Source of the DNA: Ophioceras dolichostomum
Taxonomy: Eukaryota > Ascomycota > Sordariomycetes > Magnaporthales > Ophioceraceae
Reading direction: 5' to 3'
Assembly: GCA_003049485.1 (NCBI GenBank)
Contig: PYST01000156.1
Location: forward strand, 1 to 64,000
Length of the DNA stretch: 64,000 bases
The position numbers and the translations under genes were made by a program. Below are positions 43,170 through 52,800 of this stretch, in pieces (position 1 is the stretch's first letter; every line of letters begins with the position of its first letter). Under the pieces are notes generated by a model that saw only the letters and a list, made by a program, of their open reading frames with translations, made no database searches and was not told the origin of the DNA.

Positions 43170-44786
43170 ATGGCGGAAACCGACGATGCCTGTAAGTCGG
43201 CCTTGGCCATATTTCCTTGCCCAGCAACCTCGCACATCGCATTCTTACTGATCCTTACTGATCGCTCTTACAGGGACGGAGGACTCGAACAAGGCTCTCG
43301 AGATCAGCCTGGTCGTCCCGTCAGAAAAGGGCCAGGGTTTGGCCACGCTCACGCGGTTCAATCCGAGCTTTACCTACACGATCTTCGGCAATGAAGAGCG
43401 TATTTTCGGCTACCAGGGCCTCAAAATCAACTTGAGGTTTCATGCGAGTGATATGCGACCGCTGCTAGAGATCACACATAGCAAGAAGTTCCGATCAATT
43501 GGTGACACGCAGCCGACCGATGTCGCTGGGTTGATGCGCGAGTCCCTGCCCCAAGGCAAGTTGACTGGTGAATGAGATGATGAATCTGTCCTGTGTTTGG
43601 ACGCAATGCACTGACAGTCCCCGCCCGGACCACAGTCGCGTTTGCTAAGAGTCGCGACTTCGAAGCGGCCATTCGCTCACTCCCGTCCGACTGGGTTCCT
43701 CCCGGAGAACTGCTCACCGAATTCGGCGCGAAGAACGGCGGTACCTTCGAGATTCGCAGAGGCTCCCTGGCCGATCCGGCCGTCACGCAATTGGCCTCTA
43801 GAACTCAAGTCCTCGTCCCTCTCTTCATTGAAGGCGGAAGATGTATCATCACCGACCCCGCTCAGATCCAGGACGAGACGCTCGACCGGTGGGAGCTCTT
43901 CTGTCTCTATTACAAGCTGCCCGCCTCATCGTCCACGGACACGCCAGCATACCAGTTTGCCGGCTTTTCGACGGTCTACAAGTTCTTCCCGCTGCCCCGC
44001 CATGCGATCACATCTTCGCTGCCAGTACAAGACTCCCTCGACTTGCCCTCAGAGCCTCTCCCCCTCGCCAATCTCCAGCGCCGCAACCGCATATCCCAGT
44101 TCGTAGTCCTACCTCCCTACCAAAATTCAGGCAATGGAGCCCGCCTCTATCATGCTATCTACAAGCACTACCTCCGCGACCCGAAAATCATCGAGGTCAC
44201 AGTCGAGGATCCCAACGAGGCGTTCGACGACATGAGGGATGTCGCGGATCTCACATTCCTCCGAACTACCCCAGAGTTCAACGCGCTGCGCATCAACCTT
44301 GACATCGCTATCCCCAAGCGTGGCGCGTCGCCTCGCAACATAGTCGACGATGACGTGGCCGAGTCGACCCGCGTCATGTACAAGATCGCGCCGAGACAGT
44401 TCTCCCGCGTCCTCGAGATGCATCTGATGTCTAAGCTGGCCGAGTCGCTGCGACCGAGTCTCACTGACAAGGCGCCGGCCAAATCGACGAAGGCGCAGGA
44501 GCATGAATATGACTTATGGCGGGTCTTCGTCAAGCAGAGGCTATATCGCCACAACAAGGACATTCTGAGCCAGCTCGACCGTTCAGAGCGCATCGACAAG
44601 CTCAACGAGACCCTCGGCAGCGTCGAGCTGGAATACGCGCGTGTGCTGGCCCTGGCCGAGAGGCGGAAGGTCGTTGAGGCCGAGGGCTCCAAGGGCAAGC
44701 GCAAGCTGGAGGAGAACAATACTGACACCTCCTCGACTGGCAGCAAGAAAGCTCGCGTTGAGGATGTGGAGGACTCCATGACGTAG
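43170..44786 (+). CDS. HAT1: Histone acetyltransferase type B catalytic subunit
   Basis: Three exons: 43170-43191 (22 nt), 43274-43555, 43636-44786. The product is 484 aa. Exon 1 encodes MAETDDA and splits a Trp codon. The N-terminal domain includes FNPSFTYTIFGNEERIFGY. Intron 2 appears to use a GC donor (AAG|GCAAGT); this gives LPQVAFAK, matching the family LPEVAFEK segment. A nearby GT donor at 43568 would add four residues in frame. The GNAT core has the acetyl-CoA loop QNSGNGARLYHAI (Gln264 onward) and the catalytic acidic pair in TVEDPNEAFDDMRD (Glu292, Asp293). A coiled-coil, Lys-rich tail with possible nuclear signals (KGKRKLEE, KKARVED) ends the protein. Family knowledge: Hat1 with Hat2 acetylates newly made histone H4 at Lys5 and Lys12 before deposition, in cytoplasm and nucleus. 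Paired MluI boxes lie upstream. Confidence 0.95.
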
Positions 44787-45440
44787 GGCTCGGCGGCCCA
44801 AGGGAGAGACGGTGGATAATAACCGCAATCTCAGGATGCACATGGGCTGATATGAAGCATAACCCAACTTTCATCTTGCTTTGGAGTTAGAAAAGGGTGT
44901 CGGAGGGCAACATATTGGCGGGCGGAGTGAAATTTGGACAGATCCAGGAGTTTTTTTCTCTTGTGGAGTTTGGGATCTTCGCGTCTTGCATGAGCAGGAT
45001 GTCCATGTGAATTTTTTCATAACACAGGTCGCCATCATATCGATTGGAAGCCAATCCGGCTTCTTATAGAGGCCGTCGCTACCTGACTCTCAACAGCCAT
45101 AGGAGACCACATGGTCGCCAGAGTTATATAGCCAGGTAATAAAACTGTACACTACTTCGTCCATGCTCGGAAATGATTCCAAGGTCCGGGTGAGGAAATT
45201 CAAGGCAAAGAGAAAGGAGAAAACTCACTCCTTGGCTTAACGCGTCACAATCGACGACGTAGACCACAGACTCAAGGCTAGGGAACGAACTCAGTGGCCC
45301 TATTATGGAACGACATCAAAATTAGGAGTGGCACTTTTCGACGGAATGTGAGAGTACAACGCGGTGAGATGTATATGTAGCTTGAGCGTTTCCGTTTTTG
45401 GAGCAGAGGTGGTCCAGGTGAAGTGTCTACCATAGATCGC
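44787..45440. other. Convergent 3' interval, HAT1 and pyrroline-5-carboxylate reductase
   Basis: About 650 bp between converging stop codons. It should contain both 3' untranslated regions. No further gene is seen. Confidence 0.6.
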
Positions 45441-46451
45441 TTATGAGCCCATAAACCTCGTTCCATTCACGCCCTGGACACCCTTCCCTAGCTGACTAGC
45501 CACAACTGTAGCCTCCCGAACCGCCCTCGCGACCGTACCCCTGACTCGGCCTTCTTCCAGGACCAACAGACCACCAATAGTGCAGCCGCCGGGAGTGCTG
45601 ACCTTGTCCCTGAGCAGCGCCGGGTGGTCACCGTGCTGGACCAGGGCGGCAGTGCCCCTCATGGTTTGGGCGGCCATCCTCATGGCCTCGGCGCGCGGCA
45701 GGCCCATGGCCACAGCGCCGTCGACGGCGGCCTCCAGCATGAGGGCGAAGAAGGCCGGGCCGGAGCCGCAGAGGGCGGTCGACGCGTCCATGGTGCTCGC
45801 GGGCAGGTAGACGACGTCGCCGATGCGGCGGAAGATCCAAGTCACCAGGCTGGACGTCGCGGGCGGCAGGGGTGGGTCGGCCGAGGCGATGACGGTCATG
45901 CTCTCGCGGATCATGGACGCGGTGTTGGGCATGGCGCGCACGATGCGGCAGCGGCCGTCCACGTCCGGGTCGTGGTTGGGGACGGCGCCGTGCAGGTACT
46001 GCTCGATCTGGGCGACGGTGACGCCGGCGCAGATGCTGATGAGCAGCTTGCCGTGCAGGGCCTTGGCCATGCCCGGCTCCGAGAGCAGCTCCTGCACCAT
46101 CTGCGGCTTGCAGGCCAGCAGGATCACCTCGGCCTGCTGCACGGCCGAGACGTTGTCGTTCTGCAGCACCTTCACCACGGAGCTGTGCGCCCAGAGCGCC
46201 GACTTGACCTTCTTGGCGCTCTCGGGCCGCCGCACGCAGGCGATGAACCAGCTGGGGAGCCGGGCTGGGACATCCTCCATGGGCGTCGAGGTGCCCGAGG
46301 ACGGCGGGCCCGACGGCGCGGCGGCGAGGATCTGCAGTGGCTTCGGGCCGGACATCTCGTGGAGAGATGTCAGGATCCCTGACAGGATGGCGATGCCCAT
46401 CGTGCCACACCCCAAGACCGTCATGGTCATCTCAGAGCTGCTGTCGTGCAT
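45441..46451 (-). CDS. PRO3: Pyrroline-5-carboxylate reductase
   Basis: Single exon, 336 aa, starting MHDSSSEMTM. The Rossmann NAD(P)H-binding motif VLGCGTMG lies near the N-terminus. Next come VILLACKPQMVQELL, GKLLISICAGVT, RAMPNTASMIRESMT and the signature segment STALCGSGPAFFALMLEA, and the C-terminal LLRDKVSTPGGCTIGGLLVLEEG matches the PROSITE-type P5CR signature. Role: it reduces 1-pyrroline-5-carboxylate to L-proline, the last step of proline synthesis, with NAD(P)H in the cytosol. The length is somewhat above bacterial enzymes because of a Ser/Pro-rich insertion (SGPPSSGTSTPMEDVPARLP) after the first strand region, which fungal enzymes often have. The gene is divergent from CTK3. Long antisense frames across it (up to 252 codons) are composition shadows. 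Confidence 0.95.
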   Translation of the reverse strand: MHDSSSEMTMTVLGCGTMGIAILSGILTSLHEMSGPKPLQILAAAPSGPPSSGTSTPMEDVPARLPSWFIACVRRPESAKKVKSALWAHSSVVKVLQNDNVSAVQQAEVILLACKPQMVQELLSEPGMAKALHGKLLISICAGVTVAQIEQYLHGAVPNHDPDVDGRCRIVRAMPNTASMIRESMTVIASADPPLPPATSSLVTWIFRRIGDVVYLPASTMDASTALCGSGPAFFALMLEAAVDGAVAMGLPRAEAMRMAAQTMRGTAALVQHGDHPALLRDKVSTPGGCTIGGLLVLEEGRVRGTVARAVREATVVASQLGKGVQGVNGTRFMGS

Positions 46452-47203
46452 CTTGACGCCGGGAGGGAGTGTCCAAGACTTGAAAGAAAAAGAAATGTCA
46501 ACGAATCTTGATCCGTAGTTCTAGGCAGTTCAGGAAGACTCCTTTTTTTAAGGAGTTTCAAGTTTCCTTTCCCCCGGAGCTTGGTAGTTTTCACTTACCC
46601 GTACGTGGAGTGTCGATAATTTGGTTCGTGGGGTTCGTTGGGGTGACTGACGACACAGTGATGCCACAAAAACTGACCACCTTCTTTTCTTCTGTGCTTC
46701 TTCCTTCACATCAGAAAATAGGCTCTTCAGCAACTGCTACATTCACAGCTGTACCGGTAGTCTGAAGGTGGTCTCGCCACCGGAGGAGGAAAAAAAAAGT
46801 TAACGGGTGACGTATAGGGATGTATTATTTATCGAGAGAAAAATTAATGGCTTTCGACGTCCGAACTTCGTTTTTGTGAGAGCAAGCCAATAGAATAAGA
46901 CGTTTCCTCCAGCACCTACTCAGTACAGTTTAGCCTGGGGCTCCGCTATCGGCATGCTCTGAGTTGTCGGGTGGAGCGTCGAAATGCGGCACAGGGACAG
47001 GCTCACGACCACCTGGAGCCACTGTCGTTGATGGACCACCAGTGTTGACGGGACATCAAATCATCACTCCCCACACGGCAGAGCCTACACAGGATCGACC
47101 GCTTCAGCAAGGGCACCGCCGGTGTCTTCGCCGGATGCCCAAAGAGTTGTTTTCACCAGATAGCTGTATAGCATCTGTTAGTCCTCGGTAAAGCGGCACC
47201 AAA
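46452..47203. other. Divergent promoter region, PRO3 / CTK3
   Basis: 752 bp between diverging starts. I looked for the TGA(C/G)TCA element of amino-acid cross-pathway control for PRO3 and found only the imperfect TGACTGA near 46646. No gene is seen. Confidence 0.55.
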
Positions 47204-48227
47204 ATGGCCGACCCGTTTGAGGTTCGCCTGCGCTTCAGCGGGCAGCTGCAAAACCTCAATGCCTCCATCACGTCGGCGCAGAAGGCGGCGGCCTACGCGC
47301 TCAAGTACAAGGAAATGGACGAGGATCTCCACTCATGCATCCTCGAGCAGCTTGAGAAAGTGAGGAAATGCTTATTTCTCCCCTCCGACCGACTCGTGTG
47401 ATCGTTATGAAAATCTGACTTGCTGACAGTCCGTGACGCCGTCGAGCACAGCCTGATACACCGGTCAACACGCGGGCCAACATCATGTATTTCATTGAGC
47501 ACTTCCTGGAGATTGCTCAGAAGGATGGTCATGGCGACTACGTGCGAATGATCCAGCGGGACATTATCAGGGTCGTCGATGCCGTCGCGCCCGAGAATGG
47601 GTCAGGAGCCGCTAACGTGAAGGTTGTTCGGAGGGTATGGCTACCTATCCATCTCATCGCTTTCAACTCCGCCCCGGTTGTCCACCTCCCATGTTGAAGT
47701 GCCCAGACACCGGGCGGTGCGGTTCATTCTAACGTGAGTGCCAATCTCTCTCCTAGGTCCTCCAAGGACTCCTCAACAAGGACTTCCTTGAGGCCCAAGC
47801 CGTTGCCGAGATCGACGAGGTCCTGAAGGAGCGCGAGACGGCCGCGCACGACATCAGCATGTCGTCGCCCGTCCCCGGAGACGAGGACCTCGGCGGCATG
47901 CCGCCCTCGCAAGCCATCCCTAGGGCTGCCGGCGGGAGCAGCAGCACCGGCAGGGCATCGGGGCAGCAGCGCCTGGAGAAGAAGCAGATCGAGCAGCGCA
48001 TCGAGGAGGACCGCGAGCGCCACAAGCGCCTGCGCGAGGACATCTGGGCCATCCCCAGGGAAGGGTTCGAGGCCGAGATGGACAAGATGTGGGACGAGAC
48101 CAGCGACCTCGGTGAGGATGACTTCCTCATGTTCGAGGAGGAGCGCATGGACCGGGAGGAGTATCTCCGCCGCTCTTGTCCGCACCGCCGCGCTGAAAAT
48201 GAGTCTAACGGCAGGCATTCACATTGA
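47204..48227 (+). CDS. CTK3: CTD kinase subunit gamma (Ctk3)
   Basis: Three exons: 47204-47359, 47452-47634, 47757-48227; donors GTGAGG and GTATGG, acceptors ACAG and CTAG. The product is 269 aa. The N-terminal CID-like domain starts MADPFEVRLRFSGQL, continues through MDEDLHSCILEQLEK, and across the first splice reaches NTRANIMYFIEHFLEIA. Residues about 110-125 read VLQGLLNKDFLEAQAVAEI. A Ser/Gly linker, a charged helix (EKKQIEQRIEEDRERHKRLRE) and the conserved end region (FEAEMDKMWDETSDLGEDD) follow. Family knowledge: Ctk3 with Ctk1 kinase and Ctk2 cyclin forms CTDK-I, which phosphorylates Ser2 of the RNA polymerase II C-terminal repeat during elongation. The acceptor at 47451 keeps the family frame; an earlier one near 47430 gives a stop or wrong frame. 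The last about 20 residues may be mis-modelled if a further intron exists. Confidence 0.9.
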
Positions 48228-48789
48228 TCAAAGTTCTTGACCCCCTTCCTCTCCCTATTTACCGAATACTACGTCGTTACGTACATGCTTACCCTATTTT
48301 CTTTCCTTCTTCGGGTTTCTTTTGGTGCGATCAGGGCGGGCTTTTTCTATCCTTTGTTCTCTCTCTTTCTCTCTCTCTCTCTCTCACAGATAGATTCAGT
48401 ATCTGGATGGGGCTCACTGTCAGAGGGACAACATGGCACTAGGATGGATGGATGTCAAGGAGGGTGTTATATCTTGCATCTTTTGTATATTTCACACGAG
48501 ATACCCCTTTGATGTATTACACTCTGGAGGTAGTTTGGCTCTTGTGGAAATTCGACTACAACGACGAGCTGCGCCAGTTTCAGAAAGGAACAAAAACTTT
48601 GTTGAGATATAAAACAGATCAACGAAGTCTCTCTTCTAACTTGATGATACATTTTCAGTGTTTGTACAGGTAGGTTGGGAATATCTCCCCATGCCACCAT
48701 CGCCCGACCAGATACCCCGCATCCACAACGGCTGGGGGGTTTGGCCATGAATCCAGAGGTAGTGGCCGTCGCTGCATCGCGGCCAGTCT
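48228..48789. other. Convergent 3' interval, CTK3 and the bL12m gene
   Basis: About 560 bp between converging stops, with a CT dinucleotide tract at 48358-48387. No gene is seen. Confidence 0.6.
48358..48387 (+). repeat. CT dinucleotide tract
   Basis: A nearly pure CT run of about 30 bp in the presumed CTK3 3' region. Confidence 0.8.
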
Positions 48790-49469
48790 TTAATCCATAG
48801 TGACAACGGCGCCGAGCTCCTTCAGGGTGGCCACGATCTTCTCGGCGTCCTCCTTGGGGACCGACTCCTTCATCACCTTGGGCGCGCTCTCGACGAACTT
48901 CTTGGAGTCCACCAAACTCAGGCCTAGCAGTCCCTTGATCTCCTTGATGACCTTGGCCTTGGCGGCGGCGTCAAAGGACTCCAGCTTGAGGGTGAACATC
49001 GTCTTCTCCGCGGCTGCTGGGGCTTCTTCTTCAGCTTCGGCCGCTGCCGGCGGGGCCGCTGCAGGGGCGGCGGCGGCGGCGAAGCCCCCGATCGGCATGT
49101 CGGGGATGTTCAGGCGTGACTGTAAGGTGCCAACAAGGTCAGCTCGTCGCTCGCGCATCAAGCAATGCCGGGCCTGTCCGAGGAGAAAGGGCTGTGCCCT
49201 GCCAGACAAGCCAGGTCAAACAGGTCGGATTCCGGGACAAGAGAACGAACCTTCAAGCTAGACACAAGCTCTGCAGTCTCAAGCAGCGTCAATTGGCTGA
49301 TCTGGTCCACGATCCCGGAGATCTTCGGGCTCACGGCGGCCGCCTCGGTCGAGTTGTACCTCCTCGATACTATCCTCTGCTGGACCGCTGAACTGGACGC
49401 TCGCATGGTGGTCGAGGCTCGCAAGTGGCGAGCGCAGCACTGGGCTGCATATCTGCAAGAAAGCGACAT
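48790..49469 (-). CDS. MRPL12: Mitochondrial large-subunit ribosomal protein bL12m (L7/L12 family)
   Basis: Two exons: 49469-49251 and 49119-48790; intron 49250-49120 with GTTCGT donor and TTACAG acceptor, phase 0. The product is 182 aa. The N-terminus (MSLSCRYAAQCCARHLRAST) is a mitochondrial presequence. Residues about 45-73 form the dimerisation domain (ISGIVDQISQLTLLETAELV). The flexible hinge is Ala/Pro/Glu-rich (AAAAAPAAAPPAAAEAEEE), and the C-terminal domain reads LESFDAAAKAKVIKEIKGL, then VESAPKVMKESVPKEDAEKI, ending VVTMD, a typical L7/L12 factor-binding domain. Role: the stalk of the mitoribosome, recruiting translation GTPases. The gene shares a 355-bp divergent promoter with MDN1. 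The open frame continuing past 49119 is the intron. Confidence 0.95.
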
Positions 49470-49824
49470 TTTGGCTGAATGGTGCTCCCCTGGTCGTGGT
49501 ATTCGAATTGGGGGAGAAAGACTGCTGTCGAGGGTGTCTTGGTTGAGGCTCGCGTGCTGCTGATTCGGATTTTCTGCCGCCAAAAAGTTCGTCCCATTGG
49601 CTTCTTCTCGCGCCGAGCTCAATTCAAATCGTGCCCGTGGTTTATCCGTTCCGACAGTGCCCATCAAATTGATTCACTGTGCTCACTTCAGGGTGGGGAC
49701 GGTTGATGTGGCCCATGCTCCTTGCTGGATTAGGAAGCACACTGAAAAAAAGTTCAGAAGGCGGCAGCAGCATCACAGAATTTTGAGAAACTTCACAGAG
49801 CAAACGGGGATTTTCGCTGCGAAC
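49470..49824. promoter_or_regulatory. Short bidirectional promoter, MRPL12 / MDN1
   Basis: 355 bp separate two diverging ATGs, one for a mitoribosomal protein and one for a cytosolic 60S assembly factor. An A-run (GAAAAAAAG) lies about 80 bp upstream of MDN1. I saw no clear PAC (GCGATGAG) motif. Shared control is inferred from spacing only. Confidence 0.5.
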
Positions 49825-52800
49825 ATGGCGAAAGTCGACGTGAGCCCGCAGATCCGGTCTCTGCTAAGTGACGCGACCGTTTTTGGGCTCTTACCACCAG
49901 AGTTGCGAAAACCGACTTGGTGGGAAACGTCGACTAATCTCTTAGATGGCGTCGCCGAGGCGGCGCTCAACCACCCCCGACTTACAAGCGGAATATTTGC
50001 CCACTTTGAGCCCGTCTTCTCGGATATCGCAGCAAGATGGGTGCTCAACCCAGACAACGGCCCAAGGACCGAGCGGGTTATCTCTGCTTTTGCGGGAATA
50101 CTTCCATTTTGCCCATACATATCAGTTTTACTCGAAGACTATCTCAGGGGCAAGAGCCTCGCCGTTGTCGGTGAGGCTCAACCCCTGAAACTTATCATCG
50201 TTCAGCCCAACTTTGACCAAAACGGTTCCTTGGGCCATCCCTACGAGCCAGATATCCTACAGCTGCTTCTTTCGACATGGAGGCTCATGAGCTTCAACAA
50301 GCGAGCTTTTTCCGGCTTTGCACCCGCTCATCTGGAGCGACTCTTCGATCACCCGGACGGCCCAGTCCGGTATCTGGCGATACGGATCTTCTGCCAGCAA
50401 TTTTCTGCCACAGATCTCACCCTTGAATGTCTGATCCGAGAACACATCAACTCGGAAGGCCCGCTTGAAGGTGTTTTCGACGGAGAAAACGTCGACTACA
50501 CGTTTCTGACGTTGCTGGAGCACACTCGCGCCCGAAATTTACATCAGACTCGACTTGCTCTCGCAAAGAAGTTACGAGACAAGCCAGATTCTTCATCTTT
50601 CCCCACTCAGACTCTCACATCGGCTGTGGTATCATGGGGCGGAACACTTATTCCTCGCCCTTCCGGGAGTATTCCAAAGCCCTCGTCTCTTGTTCTGACC
50701 AACACCACTATATCCAACCTCGAGGACCTGGCCAAGTGCCTGCGAAAGCCTGGTCCAATACTCCTCACTGGATTGCCTGGATCCGGGAAGACCTCTCTGG
50801 TTCAGGAGGCGGCGAGAGAGCTCCGGATGGACTCCAAACTTGTGACCCTGCACCTGAACGAACAGACAGATGCAAAGGTCCTCATTGGGCTTTACACGTC
50901 CGACACCAAGCCTGGGTCGTTCCAGTGGAGGCCTGGCATCCTGACTACTACCGTGAAGGAGGGACGCTGGGTGCTGATCGAAGACCTTGACCGCGCCCCG
51001 ACCGAGGTCATGAGCACACTGCTACCCCTGATCGAGCGCGGAGAGCTCCTCATCCCGAGCCGGGGCGACACTATCCGAGCACCTAGCAGCTTTCGCATCT
51101 TCGCAACCGTGCGAACGACCCTCGGCCTTGATGGCCAAGAGAACATCCCCTCCTTCCTGGGCCAGCGCTTCTGGCAGGTCCTACCTGTCCAACAACTTCC
51201 TCGGCAGGAGATCCAGCAGGTGATCTACGAGACATTTCCCCTCATGCGGCGGCTCGCACCGGCAATCCTCGCCGTCTTCGACGGGCTGTCAAATATGCTA
51301 CATGGCCATTCCTCGGCAGCCATCGGCCGTGGGGTGCTAGACCGGTCTATCAACACAAGAGATCTCTTCAAGTGGTGCAGACGGCTTGAGAGCACATTGA
51401 TCTCAGCTGGGAGCAAGTCTAGCGACGATCCTATCAGTGACACCACGTTGGACTTCATGTTCATGGAAGCAGTGGACTGCTTTCTGGGGAGTGTCAGGGA
51501 CCAATCTGTTCGGGAGCTCCTAGCCCGGAAAATTGGGCATGAGATGCACATGTCGGGTGAAAGGGTGGCCCACATCATCCACGCTCACATCCCCAGATTC
51601 GAGGACGGCCAGACCCGGTTCGTCGCTGGCCGCGCGATTCTGCACAAGACCAGCCGCCCCAGCCGTATAGTAAAGCCCAAGCGACCATTTGCGAGCACAG
51701 TGCACGCAAAGCGGCTGCTTGAGCAGGTCTCTGTCGCTGTACAACTGAGAGAGCCTGTCCTCTTAGTGGGTGAGACTGGAATTGGCAAGACGACCGTGGT
51801 GCAGCAACTCGCCGACTCACTCGGCCACAAGCTAGTTGCGGTCAACCTGTCGCAACAGAGCGAAGCCAGCGACCTCTTGGGAGGGTTCAAGCCGGTGAAC
51901 CCACGCAGTCTAGCGACGCCCCTGAAGGAGGAATTCGAGGACCTTTTTGCCGCCACAGGAATCTCAGCGGAGAGGAACCAGAAGTATCTCAGCCAGATCT
52001 CCAAGTGCATTGCCAAAGGGAAATGGGCGGATGTGTCGAAGCTCTGGAGTGAGGCGCCGAAAATGTTCCACCAGATCCTGAGCACCCTGCAGGAGAGGCA
52101 GCGCAAGAAAGACGCCGACGACGCCGAGGAAGGCAGCAAGCCGGCAAAACGGAGAAAGACAGGCTCTTCGAAGCTTGACACGCTAATGGGGCTGCTGCCG
52201 CGCTGGGAAAGGTTCTCTAAGAACCTTGAGCAGTTTGACATCCAGATTTCTGGTGGATCTGGAGTGTTCGCCTTTGCCTTCAGCGAAGGGAACATCGTCA
52301 AGGCAGTGAGGAACGGGGACTGGGTCTTGTTGGACGAAATCAATCTTGCCCCCCCAGACACACTGGAGAGTATCGCAGACCTTTTGCAATTAGGTCCCGA
52401 TGGCAGCCCCTCGATCCTGCTTTCGGAGACGGGGCAGATAGAGAGGATCAGCGCACACCCGGACTTTCGGATCTTCGCGGCGATGAACCCGGCAACCGAT
52501 GTTGGCAAGCGAGACCTCCCCCTAGGTTTGCGGTCGCGCTTTACGGAACTCTACGTTGGCAGTCCAGACAAGGATGTCAAGGACCTCATCGTCATTATCA
52601 AGACGTACCTCAGGGGTAACAGCAGCACCATCGACAAGGCTGCCGACCGGGTGGCGAATCTGTATTTGGCGATCAAGAAGCTGGCTGAGGAGAGGAGCCT
52701 TGTGGATGGGGCAGACGAGGTGCCTCACTTCAGCCTCCGAACGTTGACGCGGGTGCTGACTTATGTGAACGACGTCTCGGCCACATACGGACTGTATCGG

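Noticed and set aside
45624..46410. Frames of 252 (plus) and 260 (minus) codons overlapping PRO3
   Set aside because: Both overlap a full-length pyrroline-5-carboxylate reductase with all family motifs and have no features of their own.
46640..46655. TGACTGA near PRO3 as a cross-pathway control (Gcn4/CPC1) site
   Set aside because: It departs from TGA(C/G)TCA at a key position and is a single copy.
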